A stretch of 64,000 nucleotides of DNA from the NCBI GenBank assembly GCA_037355855.1, contig CM074760.1, positions 7,742,501 to 7,806,500 on the forward strand. The letters are read 5' to 3'. Below, in pieces: positions 20,743 to 31,485 of this stretch; positions within the stretch are counted from its first letter, which is position 1, and the number at the start of each line of letters is the position of its first letter. Source of the DNA: Pseudo-nitzschia pungens. Taxonomy: Eukaryota; Bacillariophyta; Bacillariophyceae; Bacillariales; Bacillariaceae. A program made the translations under genes and the position numbers. The notes beneath the pieces were generated by a model. It saw only the letters and a list, made by a program, of their open reading frames with translations, did not search any database and had not been told where the DNA came from.

Positions 20743-22093
20743 TTGTAATTGTAATTGTAATGATTTTGGGCGTGGGTGTGGATATAGACGTGGATATAGA
20801 TCATCCTGCGCTTGTATCTCGCGATGCTGTTACTGGCATTCGTCGTGAAGAGAGGAATGCCCTAATCTTTCCCCGCTGTCAGAAGCGATGAATGCGTGGA
20901 TTTGTTCTCGTAACACTGGGACGCTCTTATCTGTTCTTCGTTTCTTCGGATACCCTAGCAATGGCCTCAGCCGTAACCTCGGTGATGCTGCTAGGTTACA
21001 CGACAGTTCTTCTTCTTCTGTGTACTCCACATACGTGCGTTGGCTTAGCCTCCGGGCTGTCTTCCGGTGCTGATGCTGATGCTGATGCTGATGCCGATGG
21101 TGGGTTCATTTCACTCTCAATGGGGGACGTAGCAGTAGTGCGAGACCCCGCAATTGGAGTACAGTTACTTGGCTTTGTTGCGATTGCTCGCAACAGTAAG
21201 CAGTCTGCTCGTAACACGCTTTGCACTTGAATAATGACAGGGAGCTTCGTTATAGTGCAATTGGTGCTTCTTCGCAGTACCGAAGCGCTTGGTTCTATTC
21301 CATCGTAGGCATTTTTCGGTTCGGACCATCCGGTAGTTGCATTCGCATTCTGTCATTGAAGAAATCGAACACCAGGGTCCCGTACTGTTGCTACTTGCCT
21401 CAGAAGTCGATGCTGTTCTCTTCGCTGGAAAGGATAGCCCCCGATCGAATATTTAACTCAATCGATTGTTGTAATTGGCATAGTGGAACCAAAACGATGC
21501 TTGTTGCAATCTTCTCGTTTTCGCTGATCGACCTCCTTCATCGATAGTACTTCGTACGGAACTAAACAAAACCTTCGATTCCACCGAATATGTATTATGT
21601 TGATGTTTGAATAGTCTTCTGCCATATGATTTTAAATACGTAATTGTACCTATTACTACAATTATGTATTACGTTTGATGGATTGGTAATCGCAATCAGT
21701 CGATTGCGCTCCCGGAGAACTGTGCCTCCATTTCGTCCATCGTGACGAACAAGAAGACATAATAAAGTTATGAATCTTCCAAATCCTCTTTCTAATAACG
21801 TAGTATTTGGTACACAGAGTCCTAGAAATCCCGATCAGTTGCTTTGCTGTCTCGGTTATCTTCAGTTACTGGAGAGCAGAAACTAGTGCATCCCACTTGT
21901 GGGATTGGAGATCGCGTTCCGTCTATCGCGCTCCTTGAAAACTCTGCTCTCCAATTCGTTCATCTTGTCAAACAAAAACACCTATGAGATGAACCTTTCC
22001 AAAAGTCAAGAAAATTCTTAATATTATATAACAATTTGGAACACGCCAGTGCTTCTACGTCTAGACCACCTTCAGAAATCATGATAATCCGTT
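20743..22093. other. Intergenic region, one weak open frame
   Basis: Mostly A/T-rich spacer. An open frame at 20892-21230 on plus would give 112 residues with a hydrophobic stretch (AVTSVMLLGYTTVLLLLCTP) and an Ala-Asp run from a GCTGAT repeat (about 21066-21096). I see no family resemblance and do not call it a gene. 21600-22035 is A/T-rich with nothing recognisable. Confidence 0.45.
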
Positions 22094-25000
22094 CTAGCTC
22101 CAAATGTCCAAGAGGAATCGACCCTCGCTCTTCATCGTTTCGATGTAGGAAATGCCCGCCGTTTCGGCCGACTCGCCTTCGGAAGATACGAGCCGGGGAC
22201 CCAGCAGCTTTGCGAACGCGGCCTGGACGTCGCGGCCCATGTGGTTCCCGTCACCACACACGTACACTCTGCCACCACCATTCAGGAGGGTCTCGGCCAG
22301 GCGCGTTCCGCACTCCGCATTGTTCAGCATAATGTCCTGCACGTATTCCTTCTTGGCACCGTCCCGAGAAAACGCAACGTGCAAGTGGTCAATGACGCCG
22401 TCCCTGTCAAAGGCTTCGAGCTCGTCCCGGTACAGGTAATCGTGGCTGCTGTGCCGGCAACCGAAAAAGACTTCGACCGACCCGGCCCCCGAGTTCGCGA
22501 GTGCCTTCCGGTGCGACAGAAATCCAAGGAACGGTGCGACACCCGTTCCGGGGCCAATCAAGACCAGGGGAGTAGAGAGGTCCTCCGGCAAATGGAATTC
22601 TTCGGTGGGTTTGGGAAAGATTTTGAGACAGGACGCGGCTGCTGCCCGTTTGGCCGGGTTCTCCGATGACAAAAAGGGAGCGCACAGCGATTCGAGGTGG
22701 CTGGTGGCCAGGCCATGGATGCGCCGGCGACCCAGTTCGGTCCCGTCGTTGCCGGTGAGCGACGGAGTCAGGTAATCCACAACCGAAAACGCGACCGTCA
22801 AAGTGCTGCTGCCGCCGCTGCCATTTTTTTCGACATCGATCGGGCTCGAGCTGACCGAATAATACCGGGGAGGGATCGGCGGCAAGAGGCTGACCAAGCC
22901 CCTGCAGCGTGATGGACTGGCACGACGGAAAGTCGCGCAAGAGATCCACGACCGATCGGCGCTGGGCGTGCACCACCGCCTCGAAGAGTTCGCCGCCGCG
23001 CTCCGTCTTGGAGGCCAGCAACTCCAAAACGGCACGCTCCCGGGGGTCGGTGCAGACCCCGGAGAGCGCGTGCAAGATCTTGCGGCTCTTTACGACGGTG
23101 CACAGATCGATGGTCTCCCTCACGACTTCTCGGACGGTCCGCGGGACCCCCGAGTCGATGGTAACCTTTTGCGCTGCGCTGATTCCGTGATTGGTTTGCA
23201 GCATGTTCAGAACAAAGTCCACGGCATCGGGAGTATTGTGAACGATGAGTCCGAGCGAATCTCCCGGCTGGTACTCCCAGCTCTCATCGTCGGGAAGAGT
23301 CAGAGGCCAACTCAATGACGCGTTTTCCGTTGCGGCTCGCTTCGGCAACGTCGTTCTCGACGTGCAGCGGGAATCTTCGATCAAGAATTTCTTGCGCTCC
23401 CGTCATTGTGCCCCCGCTGCTCTTGTCCATCATCATCGTCTCGCAAATCTCGTTGGCCGCGTCGGGGGACGTTGCCGTGAGGTAACGGGCACCCGCAACA
23501 GCGGATTCGTACGGTCGACCCGAGCGTGTATTTGGCACCATCGTCGGAAGCATCGTCGTCATCACCATCATCCTCCGAAATCGTAGTAGCCCTGCTCGGC
23601 CACCGCATCCTCGGAAAGAAATTCGACAGACGTCACGTGCGATTTTAGCGACGACTTGGGAAGGCTTGCTGCCAAGGACATTGCGTCTTCGCCACCCGAA
23701 AGCAAGGATTGCACCAGGAGAACGCCGGGAGAAGTGGACGGTGAAGAGGTTTCTTCCGAGACGTCGTCAAAAGGGTCGACCTTTTTCTCCTCCTCCGCGG
23801 GTTCCGATTTTCGTTCTTTGGAAACAACGGTGGCAGTGGCGACCGTTTTGGCAATCGCTTTCCCTTTCGCTTTTGCCGGAGGAGCGGCTGCTTCCGCGGC
23901 CGATCTTCCGCGACAGGCCGCGGTCACCTCCATCAAGATGTCCGCCGTCCACCGATCGACAACGTCCTCCAGCTGGCCGGTTCCCTCGTCGGCACACGTG
24001 AGGGATCGCACGGGAGTCCCGCCCAGTTCGCCCATGTACTTGTGGAGGAGCTTGGCGTGCTGGCAAAACTGGTCGTAGTTGGTGTCTCCCAGGCCCAGGA
24101 CCCCAAAGGCAACGTGCTCGAACGGGCGCGCGGCGCCGGACGGATCCTTGGACACGGCCCGGGCCGACTTTTTCAGAAAGCGCAGAAACTTGTCCGAGTT
24201 TTCGGGCGGGTCGCCGTTTCCGGTCGTCGACGCCACCACCAGCAATCCGTGCTTGACGGTTTTGTTTCCGGGAACCGGCGGCTGGCTCCAGATTTCCTCG
24301 GCCAGTTTCATTTTCTTGAACTGGTTGAGTTCGGCGCAGACCACGCCGGGAAAAAAGGTCTTGGAGTCGGGATTGCTCAGGATCATTTCGTACGTCGCCG
24401 CCAGATCCTTGGCAATCGCCTCGGCATTCCCGGTTGCCGAGCCGTACAGTATATAGAGAGGAGTCGGGGAGGTTTCCGGTGCGGGGGTAGTGATTTCCGA
24501 CACGGCCGAGTCCGCCGCGGGATCCACCTTCTCCTCTTCTGCACCACAAGCCGCGGACGACGACGACGACGACGACGACGACGATCCCAGGCATGCCCTT
24601 GCCACGTCTTGCGCGACGGTTTCCATCCAGGGTTCCACCGTTTCTTCCAGCAATCCGGTTCCCTCATCGGCGCACACCAGTGGCTTGGCCCGGGTCCCTC
24701 CCAGCGAATCCACCATTCGGTCGATGACTTTCCCCGTCTCGCAGAATTGATCGTAATTCGTGTCCCCCAGCCCCAAAACGGCAAAGGCAACGTGCTCAAA
24801 GGGTTTCGGCTTTGGACGCGTCCTTGTTCTGCTTCTTGATGAAGCGGGTGAACCGACCGGCATTCTCCGGGGGATCCCCGTTGCCGGTGGTGCTGGACAC
24901 CAGAATGGCGCCGTGCTTTTGTCCCGCGGTGCTCGGCGCAACCTCCCACACCTTGAGACATTTCTTGAACTGGTTCAGTTCCATACAGACGGCTTTCTTA

Positions 25001-25128
25001 AAGGGAGACGGGAGACGGGTGGCTTTGTTGTCGTTCAGATCCGCCGTCAAATCCTTGCTGATTCCTTCGGCGTTGCCCGTGGCCGATCCGTAAAGAACAT
25101 ACAGGGTGGAATTGTCGCCGCTCGTCAT
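22094..25128 (-). CDS. Methionine synthase reductase-like, two tandem flavodoxin domains, frame broken
   Basis: Diflavin NADPH reductase that most likely reactivates cobalamin-dependent methionine synthase. Flavodoxin domain 1 (about residues 1-180) has YGSATGNAEGISKDL, SSTTGNGDPPENAGRF and VLGLGDTNYDQFC, then CADEGTGLLEETVEPWMETV as in human MTRR. Domain 2 (about 220-395) repeats all of these (YGSATGNAEAIAKDL, ASTTGNGDPPENSDKF, VLGLGDTNYDQFC). An acidic linker follows. The FAD domain has YQPGDSLGL and RYYSVSSSP. The NADPH domain has LIGPGTGVAPFLGF, FFGCRHSSHDYLYRDELEAF and YVCGDGNHMG. It ends DIWS, as human MTRR does. A single flavodoxin domain is the family norm, so the duplication is unusual. 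Five one-base skips (near 24807, 23571-23590, 23518, 23304 and 22901) are needed to read about 1,009 residues. All are in the same direction, and the total length then divides by three. Confidence 0.9.
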
Positions 25129-26906
25129 GGTTTCAAATCAACAAAAGAATGTATTCTGTTTCGTTCTGTTCTGTTTGTAACGTTGGGTTACAGTTGCTCC
25201 GGTGCCACTGCCTACTTGTTCTTTGGATGCGGGTGGAGTTGTGTGCCTTCCTTTATTTTTGAAACGAAGCTCGTCAAACCCTGGTAGCGACAAAGAATGC
25301 TTTCGTCTGGTGCCACAGATCCAATAATACGTAGTACGTAGTAAAGTATTGGTTTTTGTGCAACGTCGAATTGAGAGATGCAAGGTTTTACGTGACGAAT
25401 GGGAGGGAACTTGTGAATTAATGATTTCACTCGGTGCGGCATTTTTGAACGTGAAATTCAAAAATCGTCACCCACCAAATGGTTGGGTTTGGAAGAACGT
25501 GCAAATTCGGCACCCAAAACTGCGAAAGGTATCCGGATTGTGACCGCATGCCGCAGCTCTGCACACGACTCGGGCACGTTGAACGTGCTTCGGACTTCGG
25601 AGAAGATGGATGCGAGTACCGGTAAGGGACTTCATATGAGTTATACCTACGTAGAAAACGTAACTGAATCCCAAACAGTACTTCAGTTTGATCAATCCGT
25701 ACATCCGGGTTTTTTGGAGACTTATACCTATATATCCGGATGTTTTGGAGTTATATATCCGGGTTTATTTAAACACTTATACATCCGGGTTTTTTGAACA
25801 CTTATAATTCTACATCCGGGTTTTTTGAACACTCATAGTTGTACATCCGGGTTTTTTGAACACTTATAGTTGTACATCCGGGTTTTTTGAACACTTATAG
25901 TTGTACATCCGGGTTTTTTGAACACTTATAATTCTACATCCGGGTTTTTTGAACACTTATAATTCTACATCCGGGTTTTTAAACACTTACAATTCTACAT
26001 CCGGGTTTTTTTAACACTCATAATTCTACATCCGGATTTTTTTGACACTAATACATCCGGATTTTTTTAACACATACCGTACCTTAGTTCTACCGTACCG
26101 GTACATCCGGATTTTTTTGACATTCTTATATCCAGGTTCTTTTGATTCGTTCATATGATACGAAGTACATACTATGCTCAAAATGCATACCTGTGCGAAG
26201 ATCCTCCAATGAAAGAATGGATCTCAATCAATCCCGAATCCCGGATTTTGGTGTAAGGTTACTGCATACGCAGGGTTACGTAAGGCTTACGTCATTTCGG
26301 TTTGTGGTAACCTTAGTCGGGATCCATCATTTTTTTTACTACGTATCATAACCTTACTTCACATAGTTTCTCAGATACAAAAGGTATGTACTCGTAGCCT
26401 ATGCCCATCGGGATTTGTCTCTTCCATTGGATGGTACCGTACGGTAGGAGTACTGGATTAGTTGCTCTTGGAACACCGATCAACCTTGACTCGGCCACTG
26501 ACGCATGTCTGCCATCACTACAGATTCTTTTGGAAGTTCCATCGTAAAGGTAGTAAGGCTTCATTGGTGCCTCGTACCCATTGCGGTAGGACAGGCACTA
26601 AGCGATGCAAGTACTTGGAGTAAGAGCTTACCGATGCGAGTAAGATTTACCGGTACGTAATCGTAGTGATAATAATAGCTTCCGATACGTAATCTTACCG
26701 TACGCCAGGCCCTTGCCAATAGACAACTTGGTTCAAAAGAAATGGATTCGATATTCGATTCAATCCGTCCGTTACAAGTATTGAACAACGGCGTCTCAAT
26801 TCGAGGTGCCGCTTATTACCAGTAACTAATCTTACTCGTACCACGAGATATTATCAAAACAGTCAATCAAGGAATAGCATCCATCAACAATCGATCCATC
26901 GTCGAA
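25129..26906. other. Divergent spacer with a 31-bp minisatellite
   Basis: There is no gene. It contains the minisatellite at 25701-26145. 26240-26830 is unusually dense in the recurring words GTAAGGTTAC, TTACCGGTACG and CTTACCGTACG, upstream of the DUF2214 gene. Confidence 0.55.
25701..26145. repeat. 31-bp minisatellite (ACATCCGGGTTTTTTGAACAC...)
   Basis: About 14 tandem copies of a 31-bp unit made of TACATCCGGGTTTTTTGAAC plus ACTTATA(A/G)TT(C/G). The central copies are nearly identical, differing at AGTTG or AATTC and in T-run length (5-8). Copies at both edges are more diverged and shorter, the usual sign of homogenisation from the centre. The last copies read TACATCCGGATTTTTTTGAC. Confidence 0.9.
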
Positions 26907-27872
26907 ATGAAATTCCAAGCGTCCCTTTTCCTGCTTTTCGTTGGGTTCTCCGATGCGTGGGTGACACCCTTGACGTCCAAGAATTTGCAGCCAACCGCCG
27001 TGACAACCAGAACCGATGCGCCCCGGGTCGCGTCTCCGTCCCTCTTTCAATCCGCGAGTGACGAGTCCGCCGACGCCGATGCTGATGCCGACGCTGCTGC
27101 CGGCACCGCAATCCCCGCATCCACCGGCGCGGCAAACGCCATAACGGGAGGACTGGCGGCCGCATTGATGGGCGTCGCCGCCATGACGGCGTCTCCGGAT
27201 GCCGTGTCGGCGGCCACGGACCTGGCGGCGGCCTCGTCGTCCTCCTCCTCCACCATTGTCGCGGCGGGTGGATCGGTCAAGTCCGCTCTGTTTGCCTACG
27301 GGCACTACGCGACCATCCTGGCGTTCGTGGGCATCCTCATGACGGAACGCTGGACGCTCGAGAACGGACCGGATCTCTCGGACGCCGAAGAGGACCGATT
27401 GGCCATCGCGGACACGCTGTACGGCGTCTTTGGAGGACTGCTGGTGTACACGGGATACTACCGGTTGAGCGATCCGGCGCTCGGAAAGGGAACCGACTTT
27501 TACATCCACGAGCCCATCTTTTGGCTCAAGATCGCCATGGTGGGCGTCCTCGGCGCGGCCAGTTTTTTCAACACCACCAAGATCATCCAGCGATCCGTCG
27601 CGCGCAACACCGGCGACAAGACCGTCGAACCCATGTCCCCGGAGCTCTGCGACCGAATGAAGTCCATCTGCAACGCCCAATTGACCGGAATGGTCTTCAT
27701 TCCGCTGGCGGCCACCTTTATGGCGCGCGGCATCGGATACAACGAATCGATTCCGTGGCAGGCCGAGGCCGGTGTCGCGGCCCTCATTTTTGTGGGTCTG
27801 GGATACAAATACATCAAGGAGGCCCTGACCTTCGAGGAGCGACTGGCGGAGAAAGCGGCCGGCAGCGAGTAA
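26907..27872 (+). CDS. DUF2214 family membrane protein, plastid-targeted
   Basis: A 321-residue membrane protein of the DUF2214 type found in cyanobacteria and plastid-bearing algae, of unknown function. The first 18 residues are a signal peptide (MKFQASLFLLFVGFSDA). It is followed directly by W-V-T-P, an aromatic residue at the predicted cleavage point as in diatom plastid presequences. An Ala/Ser-rich transit region runs to about residue 130. The domain then shows YGHYATILAFVGILMTERW, LAIADTLYGVFGGLLVYTGY, PIFWLKIAMVGVLGAASFF and the last helix AGVAALIFVGLGYKYI, four membrane segments in the family order. The ATG and the uninterrupted frame are clear. It probably lies in a plastid envelope or thylakoid membrane (inference). 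Confidence 0.87.
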   Translation: MKFQASLFLLFVGFSDAWVTPLTSKNLQPTAVTTRTDAPRVASPSLFQSASDESADADADADAAAGTAIPASTGAANAITGGLAAALMGVAAMTASPDAVSAATDLAAASSSSSSTIVAAGGSVKSALFAYGHYATILAFVGILMTERWTLENGPDLSDAEEDRLAIADTLYGVFGGLLVYTGYYRLSDPALGKGTDFYIHEPIFWLKIAMVGVLGAASFFNTTKIIQRSVARNTGDKTVEPMSPELCDRMKSICNAQLTGMVFIPLAATFMARGIGYNESIPWQAEAGVAALIFVGLGYKYIKEALTFEERLAEKAAGSE

Positions 27873-28879
27873 CCACAGAACGCTTTGTTTGTTTTGTTTT
27901 GTTGCTGTTTCGAAAGGAAAGGACGTCGAGGGTACCGCGTGTTTTTTTTTTTTTACCAGGAACAATGTGGAAACAATAGAACTCCCGTGCCCGTGACGAG
28001 GGAACGAACCGCTAATTCTAACGATCGGTTGGAAAGGACAAAGATTCAATCAATGTGTTGCATTTTCGTAGTTTTGTACCTTTCGTGCATGGTTGAGGTT
28101 CACCCTGCTTGGAACACATCGCTGCTTTATTATTTGAATGAAAGGACTTTTTGGCGGTTGCATTTTGTTTTCCCGGAACCACTTGTAAACAATAGAACTC
28201 CCATGCAAGTGAAAAGGGAACGAACCGCTGATTCTACCGATGGGTTGGAAAGGACGAAAATTCACTGCGTTGTATTTTCGTAGTTTTGTACCTATCGTGC
28301 GTCGTTCACCCTCATCTCCCCCCGTGTTCCGAGCCGCACCTCGTACCCGGTGTGCATTTGAGGCTGGATTTCGTTTGCAACAAAATTGACCTCTACCGGC
28401 ACACCACGAATGGCGCGAGCAATCAGACAGACAGAAGGGAGTCGTAGCATGAAGAGCGATCACGGTATAGCGAAATCACGCCTCTGGAAGCATCAATCGC
28501 TGCTACATCTATCGCTTCGTTGCGCTGTTTCAACAACGAGCTGGTGAGGTTCCCGTCACGTTGCATAGTTTTTCACGTCACCAAACCATTGGCAATCACA
28601 GACAACTGTCACCTGGCAAGCTATCCGAACATCCAATCATGCGCTCTTCTGGTTGAAACGATTTGTTGCGATCGATAGCAATGTTCTTTATTTAAAATTT
28701 ATTTTTGCATGTTACGTATCTGTCGAAAGCCTATTACATATCAGTATTATCATTATTGTTATTATTTTGTACACTGTGTAAAAAAAATAACAATCACCTC
28801 CCGCAGACTCATCTTGTTCCCTTCCGTTCCGTTCCGTTCCACACACGAAAGCACTCAACGAAAACGAAGGATTTATTAT
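27873..28879. other. Convergent spacer with a ~130-bp direct repeat
   Basis: There is no gene. It holds the duplicated block at 27959-28305. The rest, up to the stop codon of the complex I gene, shows nothing recognisable. Confidence 0.5.
27959..28305. repeat. Two ~130-bp direct copies, ~210-bp period
   Basis: The block GTAAACAATAGAACTCCCAT(G) ... GGGAACGAACCGCT(G/A)ATTCTA ... GGTTGGAAAGGAC ... TATTTTCGTAGTTTTGTACC starts at about 27966 and again at about 28184. The copies look 85-90% identical and end shortly after CGTGC. There is no obvious terminal inverted repeat, so a simple segmental duplication downstream of the DUF2214 gene is the best reading. Confidence 0.75.
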
Positions 28880-29336
28880 TTACTCGATGCTCTTCTTGAC
28901 ATAATCGACCAGGGTGTATCCCTTCGTGGAAGGGTCCGACTTGCTCCAGTCGGGATCGATCTCGTACTTCGGAGCGTCGGCCGGATAGTTTCCGTCGGGA
29001 AAGCAGACCGACATCGGCAGGGGCGGGTTGCGCATGAACTTGGATCCCCCCGGCATGATGGGGTTGCGGTAGGGGTCCGGGTGCGTGAACTCCCATAGCT
29101 TTTCCTGTCCCTCTCGGAGCAACCGGGTCGCCTTTTCGGGTCGGCAGCCGCGTTCCTCGTCGAACTGGAACCGTATTTGGGTGGCCTCCGCGTTGAAAAT
29201 GTCGCGATCGATGCACCAGCTGCTCAGGAGCTTGAGCGAGTGGCGGTACAGGCGTGCCACCTGATAGTATAGTATAGTGCGCGAGCAAAACAACAACAAC
29301 AACAATGAGAATAATAATAATTATTATAATAATAAT

Positions 29337-29368
<32 letters not shown>

Positions 29369-29712
29369 GAATCATCACCGTAAATCATCACCATAAATCA
29401 TCATCATAAATCATCACCATAAATCATCATTACAATCATCAGAACGAAAGGAATTTATTTGGTTGAGACGCAGTCGCAAATGCATTCTCTAATCATGGAA
29501 CGAAAACGATTGTTGATCGCTGCCTTCGTCACTTGAACTATTGTGACGATTCGCACGCACACAAACCACGGATGCTTGACCATCACATCACGCTTCACAA
29601 AACAATAATTACGCACCTGTTGATTGTGGGTCAATTCCGGCAGCCTCGCCTTGGCTTGATCGGACGCCATTTGAAAGGCACTGTTCAAGTTTTGTGGCCG
29701 AATGGGAGGCAT
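28880..29712 (-). CDS. Complex I LYR-motif subunit (NDUFB9/B22-like), one intron
   Basis: Accessory subunit of mitochondrial NADH:ubiquinone oxidoreductase of the LYR family. The reading frame is split. Exon 1, 29712-29617, encodes MPPIRPQNLNS...LTHNQQ. Exon 2, 29260-28880, starts VARLYRHSLKLLSSW. The junction is phase 0 between a GTGCGT donor and a TATCAG acceptor. The L-Y-R motif is immediately followed by the family's W...(D)...F..EA..IR.(Q)F pattern (CIDRDIFNAEATQIRFQFDE). The second half carries HPDPYRNPIMPGGSKFMRNP, like the proline-rich end of B22 subunits. The spliced length is 158 residues, normal for the family. Confidence 0.88.
29261..29616 (-). other. Intron of the NDUFB9-like gene (356 nt)
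   Basis: The donor is CAG|GTGCGT at 29616 and the acceptor ATCAG|GTGG at 29261. The interior holds a long CAACAA-type run on the minus strand (plus-strand GTTGTT at about 29340-29368) and repeated TGATGATTTATGG-like units. Confidence 0.8.
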
Positions 29713-30488
29713 GGTGACTGACTGCTCCGAGGAATGGGGATTATTTTTCAACGATCGAAATAAGTTTCGGTGTTTGTCAACACGGAAAGCACGGGTCCGA
29801 TGATCCTGGGTCTAACTAACGGAAGTAAGCTTACTCGCATTCGGGTAAGCCCTTCGTCGACATCAACTGTTGCTTGTCGCTGTCGGCTTGCGATGTTGGG
29901 CTTGTTGTTGTCGTTGCGCGGCGCAATACGAGTAATTTACCGTACGGTAACCTTACGGGTTCGTACTCGTAACGGTAATGTACAACGTTTTTGATCTCGC
30001 GCTGCTCTCGGGGGACATTCTCAAACTACCTTTGATATCTATCATGGGTATATAGTAGTATACATCTCATAAATTATCATTCCTTAGTAGTACTCGTACC
30101 TAATCTTACCTTATAGTTATGTATACAATAGTATGGAAGGTCGGAGGTTTTGGTTAATATATGTACTGTAAATACTATATGTATGATAGAGTGCAATACG
30201 CATTCCATGCGCGACGAACGCGCGTAATTTTTGCATTTTCCAGGTGCCGGTAGAAAGACACGAGATGACGTCTTTCCTGCTGATGCCCCAAATCTGTTTC
30301 GGATTCTCCTCTTTGATCTTCCCTTCCTTCCTACCGATCTCTGCCGTCCAAACCTGGTTGCTGGTGGTCCAATCGAGAAAAACGCATCTAATCTAACGAC
30401 ATACATGATCTTCCATCGGATCGCAACGCATTTCCTTCGCCGCCCCAACGCAACAACAACAGCAACCACAACATCAAAAAAAAACACC
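29713..30488. other. Divergent promoter region of the complex I gene and dapF
   Basis: There is no gene. Between 29815 and 30120 there are repeated CGTAACGG, GGTAACCTTACGG and TAATCTTACC words of the family found in most spacers. The dapF leader is A/C-rich just before the ATG (CAACAACAACAGCAACCACA). Confidence 0.5.
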
Positions 30489-31485
30489 ATGACCTTCTTC
30501 TTCAAGAAAGCCGCCATCCTTTCCGCCCTCTGCTCATCCTCGGCTGCCTTTACCATCGTCGGCACGAGCAGCAAGCCATCCGCGGCCACCCGCCTCGAAT
30601 CGGCATCGTCATCGTCATCGTCGGTGGATTTCAGCAAGTACGAGGGACTCGGAAACGATTTCATTCTCATCGACGACCGCGACAAGGACGCTCCCAGCCT
30701 CACACCGGAACAATCCGAAAAACTCTGCGACCGAAACTTCGGCATCGGCGGCGACGGCGTCATCTTCGCCCTCAAACCGCCCTCGTCGGACTACGATTTT
30801 TCCATGCGCATCTACAACTCGGACGGGAGCGAGCCGGAAATGTGCGGGAACGGCATCCGGTGCTTCGCGCAATTCCTCAAGGACCTCGGCGCCGATTCCG
30901 AGTCCTACCAGGTAAACACGCTGGCGGGACGCATCATTCCCGTCATGAACGACGACGGAACCAGTCACGGTCGACATGGGGGAACCCATCCTGAGAGCGG
31001 AGGACGTGCCCACGACGCTGGCCGCCAATTTCGAGGACGGCATCTCCGTCGTCGAGCAGGACCTCGAGTGCAACGGAAAGAACTGGAAGGTCAGCGCCGT
31101 CAGCATGGGGAACCCCCACTGCGTCATCTTCGTGGACGACCTCGAAAACGACATCGATTTCGAATCCGACGGCCCGGCCCTCGAATCGTGCGTCTCCGCC
31201 TTTCCCGCCAAGACCAACGTCGAGTTCGTCCAGGTCGTCTCCGACACGCACCTCCGGATGAAGGTCTGGGAGCGCGGGGCGGGACCGACACTGGCCTGCG
31301 GCACCGGCACGTGTGCGCTGGTGATCGCCGCCGTCCGAGCCGGGAAGATCCCGGCCGGCAACAAGGTCCGCGTGACGCTTCCCGGGGGCGATCTCTTCAT
31401 CGAGTGGAACAGGGACACGGACAACAAGGTGTTCATGACCGGACCCGCGACGTACGCCTTTTCGGGAACGGCCGCTCTGAAGTGA
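30489..31485 (+). CDS. dapF: Diaminopimelate epimerase, one frame break
   Basis: Converts LL- to meso-diaminopimelate in lysine biosynthesis, a plastid pathway in algae. The N-terminus is a signal-peptide-like segment ([20 protein letters not shown]) with F after Ala, fitting plastid targeting. The enzyme starts at [16 protein letters not shown]. Both halves of the active site are present: [12 protein letters not shown] with the first catalytic Cys, and [14 protein letters not shown] with the second. The family landmarks GNPHCVIFV and [11 protein letters not shown] are also present. The two halves lie in different frames. Skipping one base at about 30963 gives ...[15 protein letters not shown], which matches the conserved V-x-M-G-x-P of DapF, and a protein of 331 residues. 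It has no other interruption and no intron. Confidence 0.94.

Noticed and set aside
20892..21230. 112-codon frame with a hydrophobic stretch and Ala-Asp run
   Set aside because: The Ala-Asp run is a GCTGAT microsatellite and the rest has no recognisable pattern. A gene cannot be excluded but is not supported.
28050..28463. 137-codon minus-strand frame
   Set aside because: It overlaps the duplicated non-coding block, with no protein-like features.
2093..31485. The frame breaks could be unrecognised introns
   Set aside because: At the well-placed sites the conserved protein continues with no residues lost and only one extra base, so there is no room for an intron. Real introns in this window are 160-356 nt with GT...AG ends.
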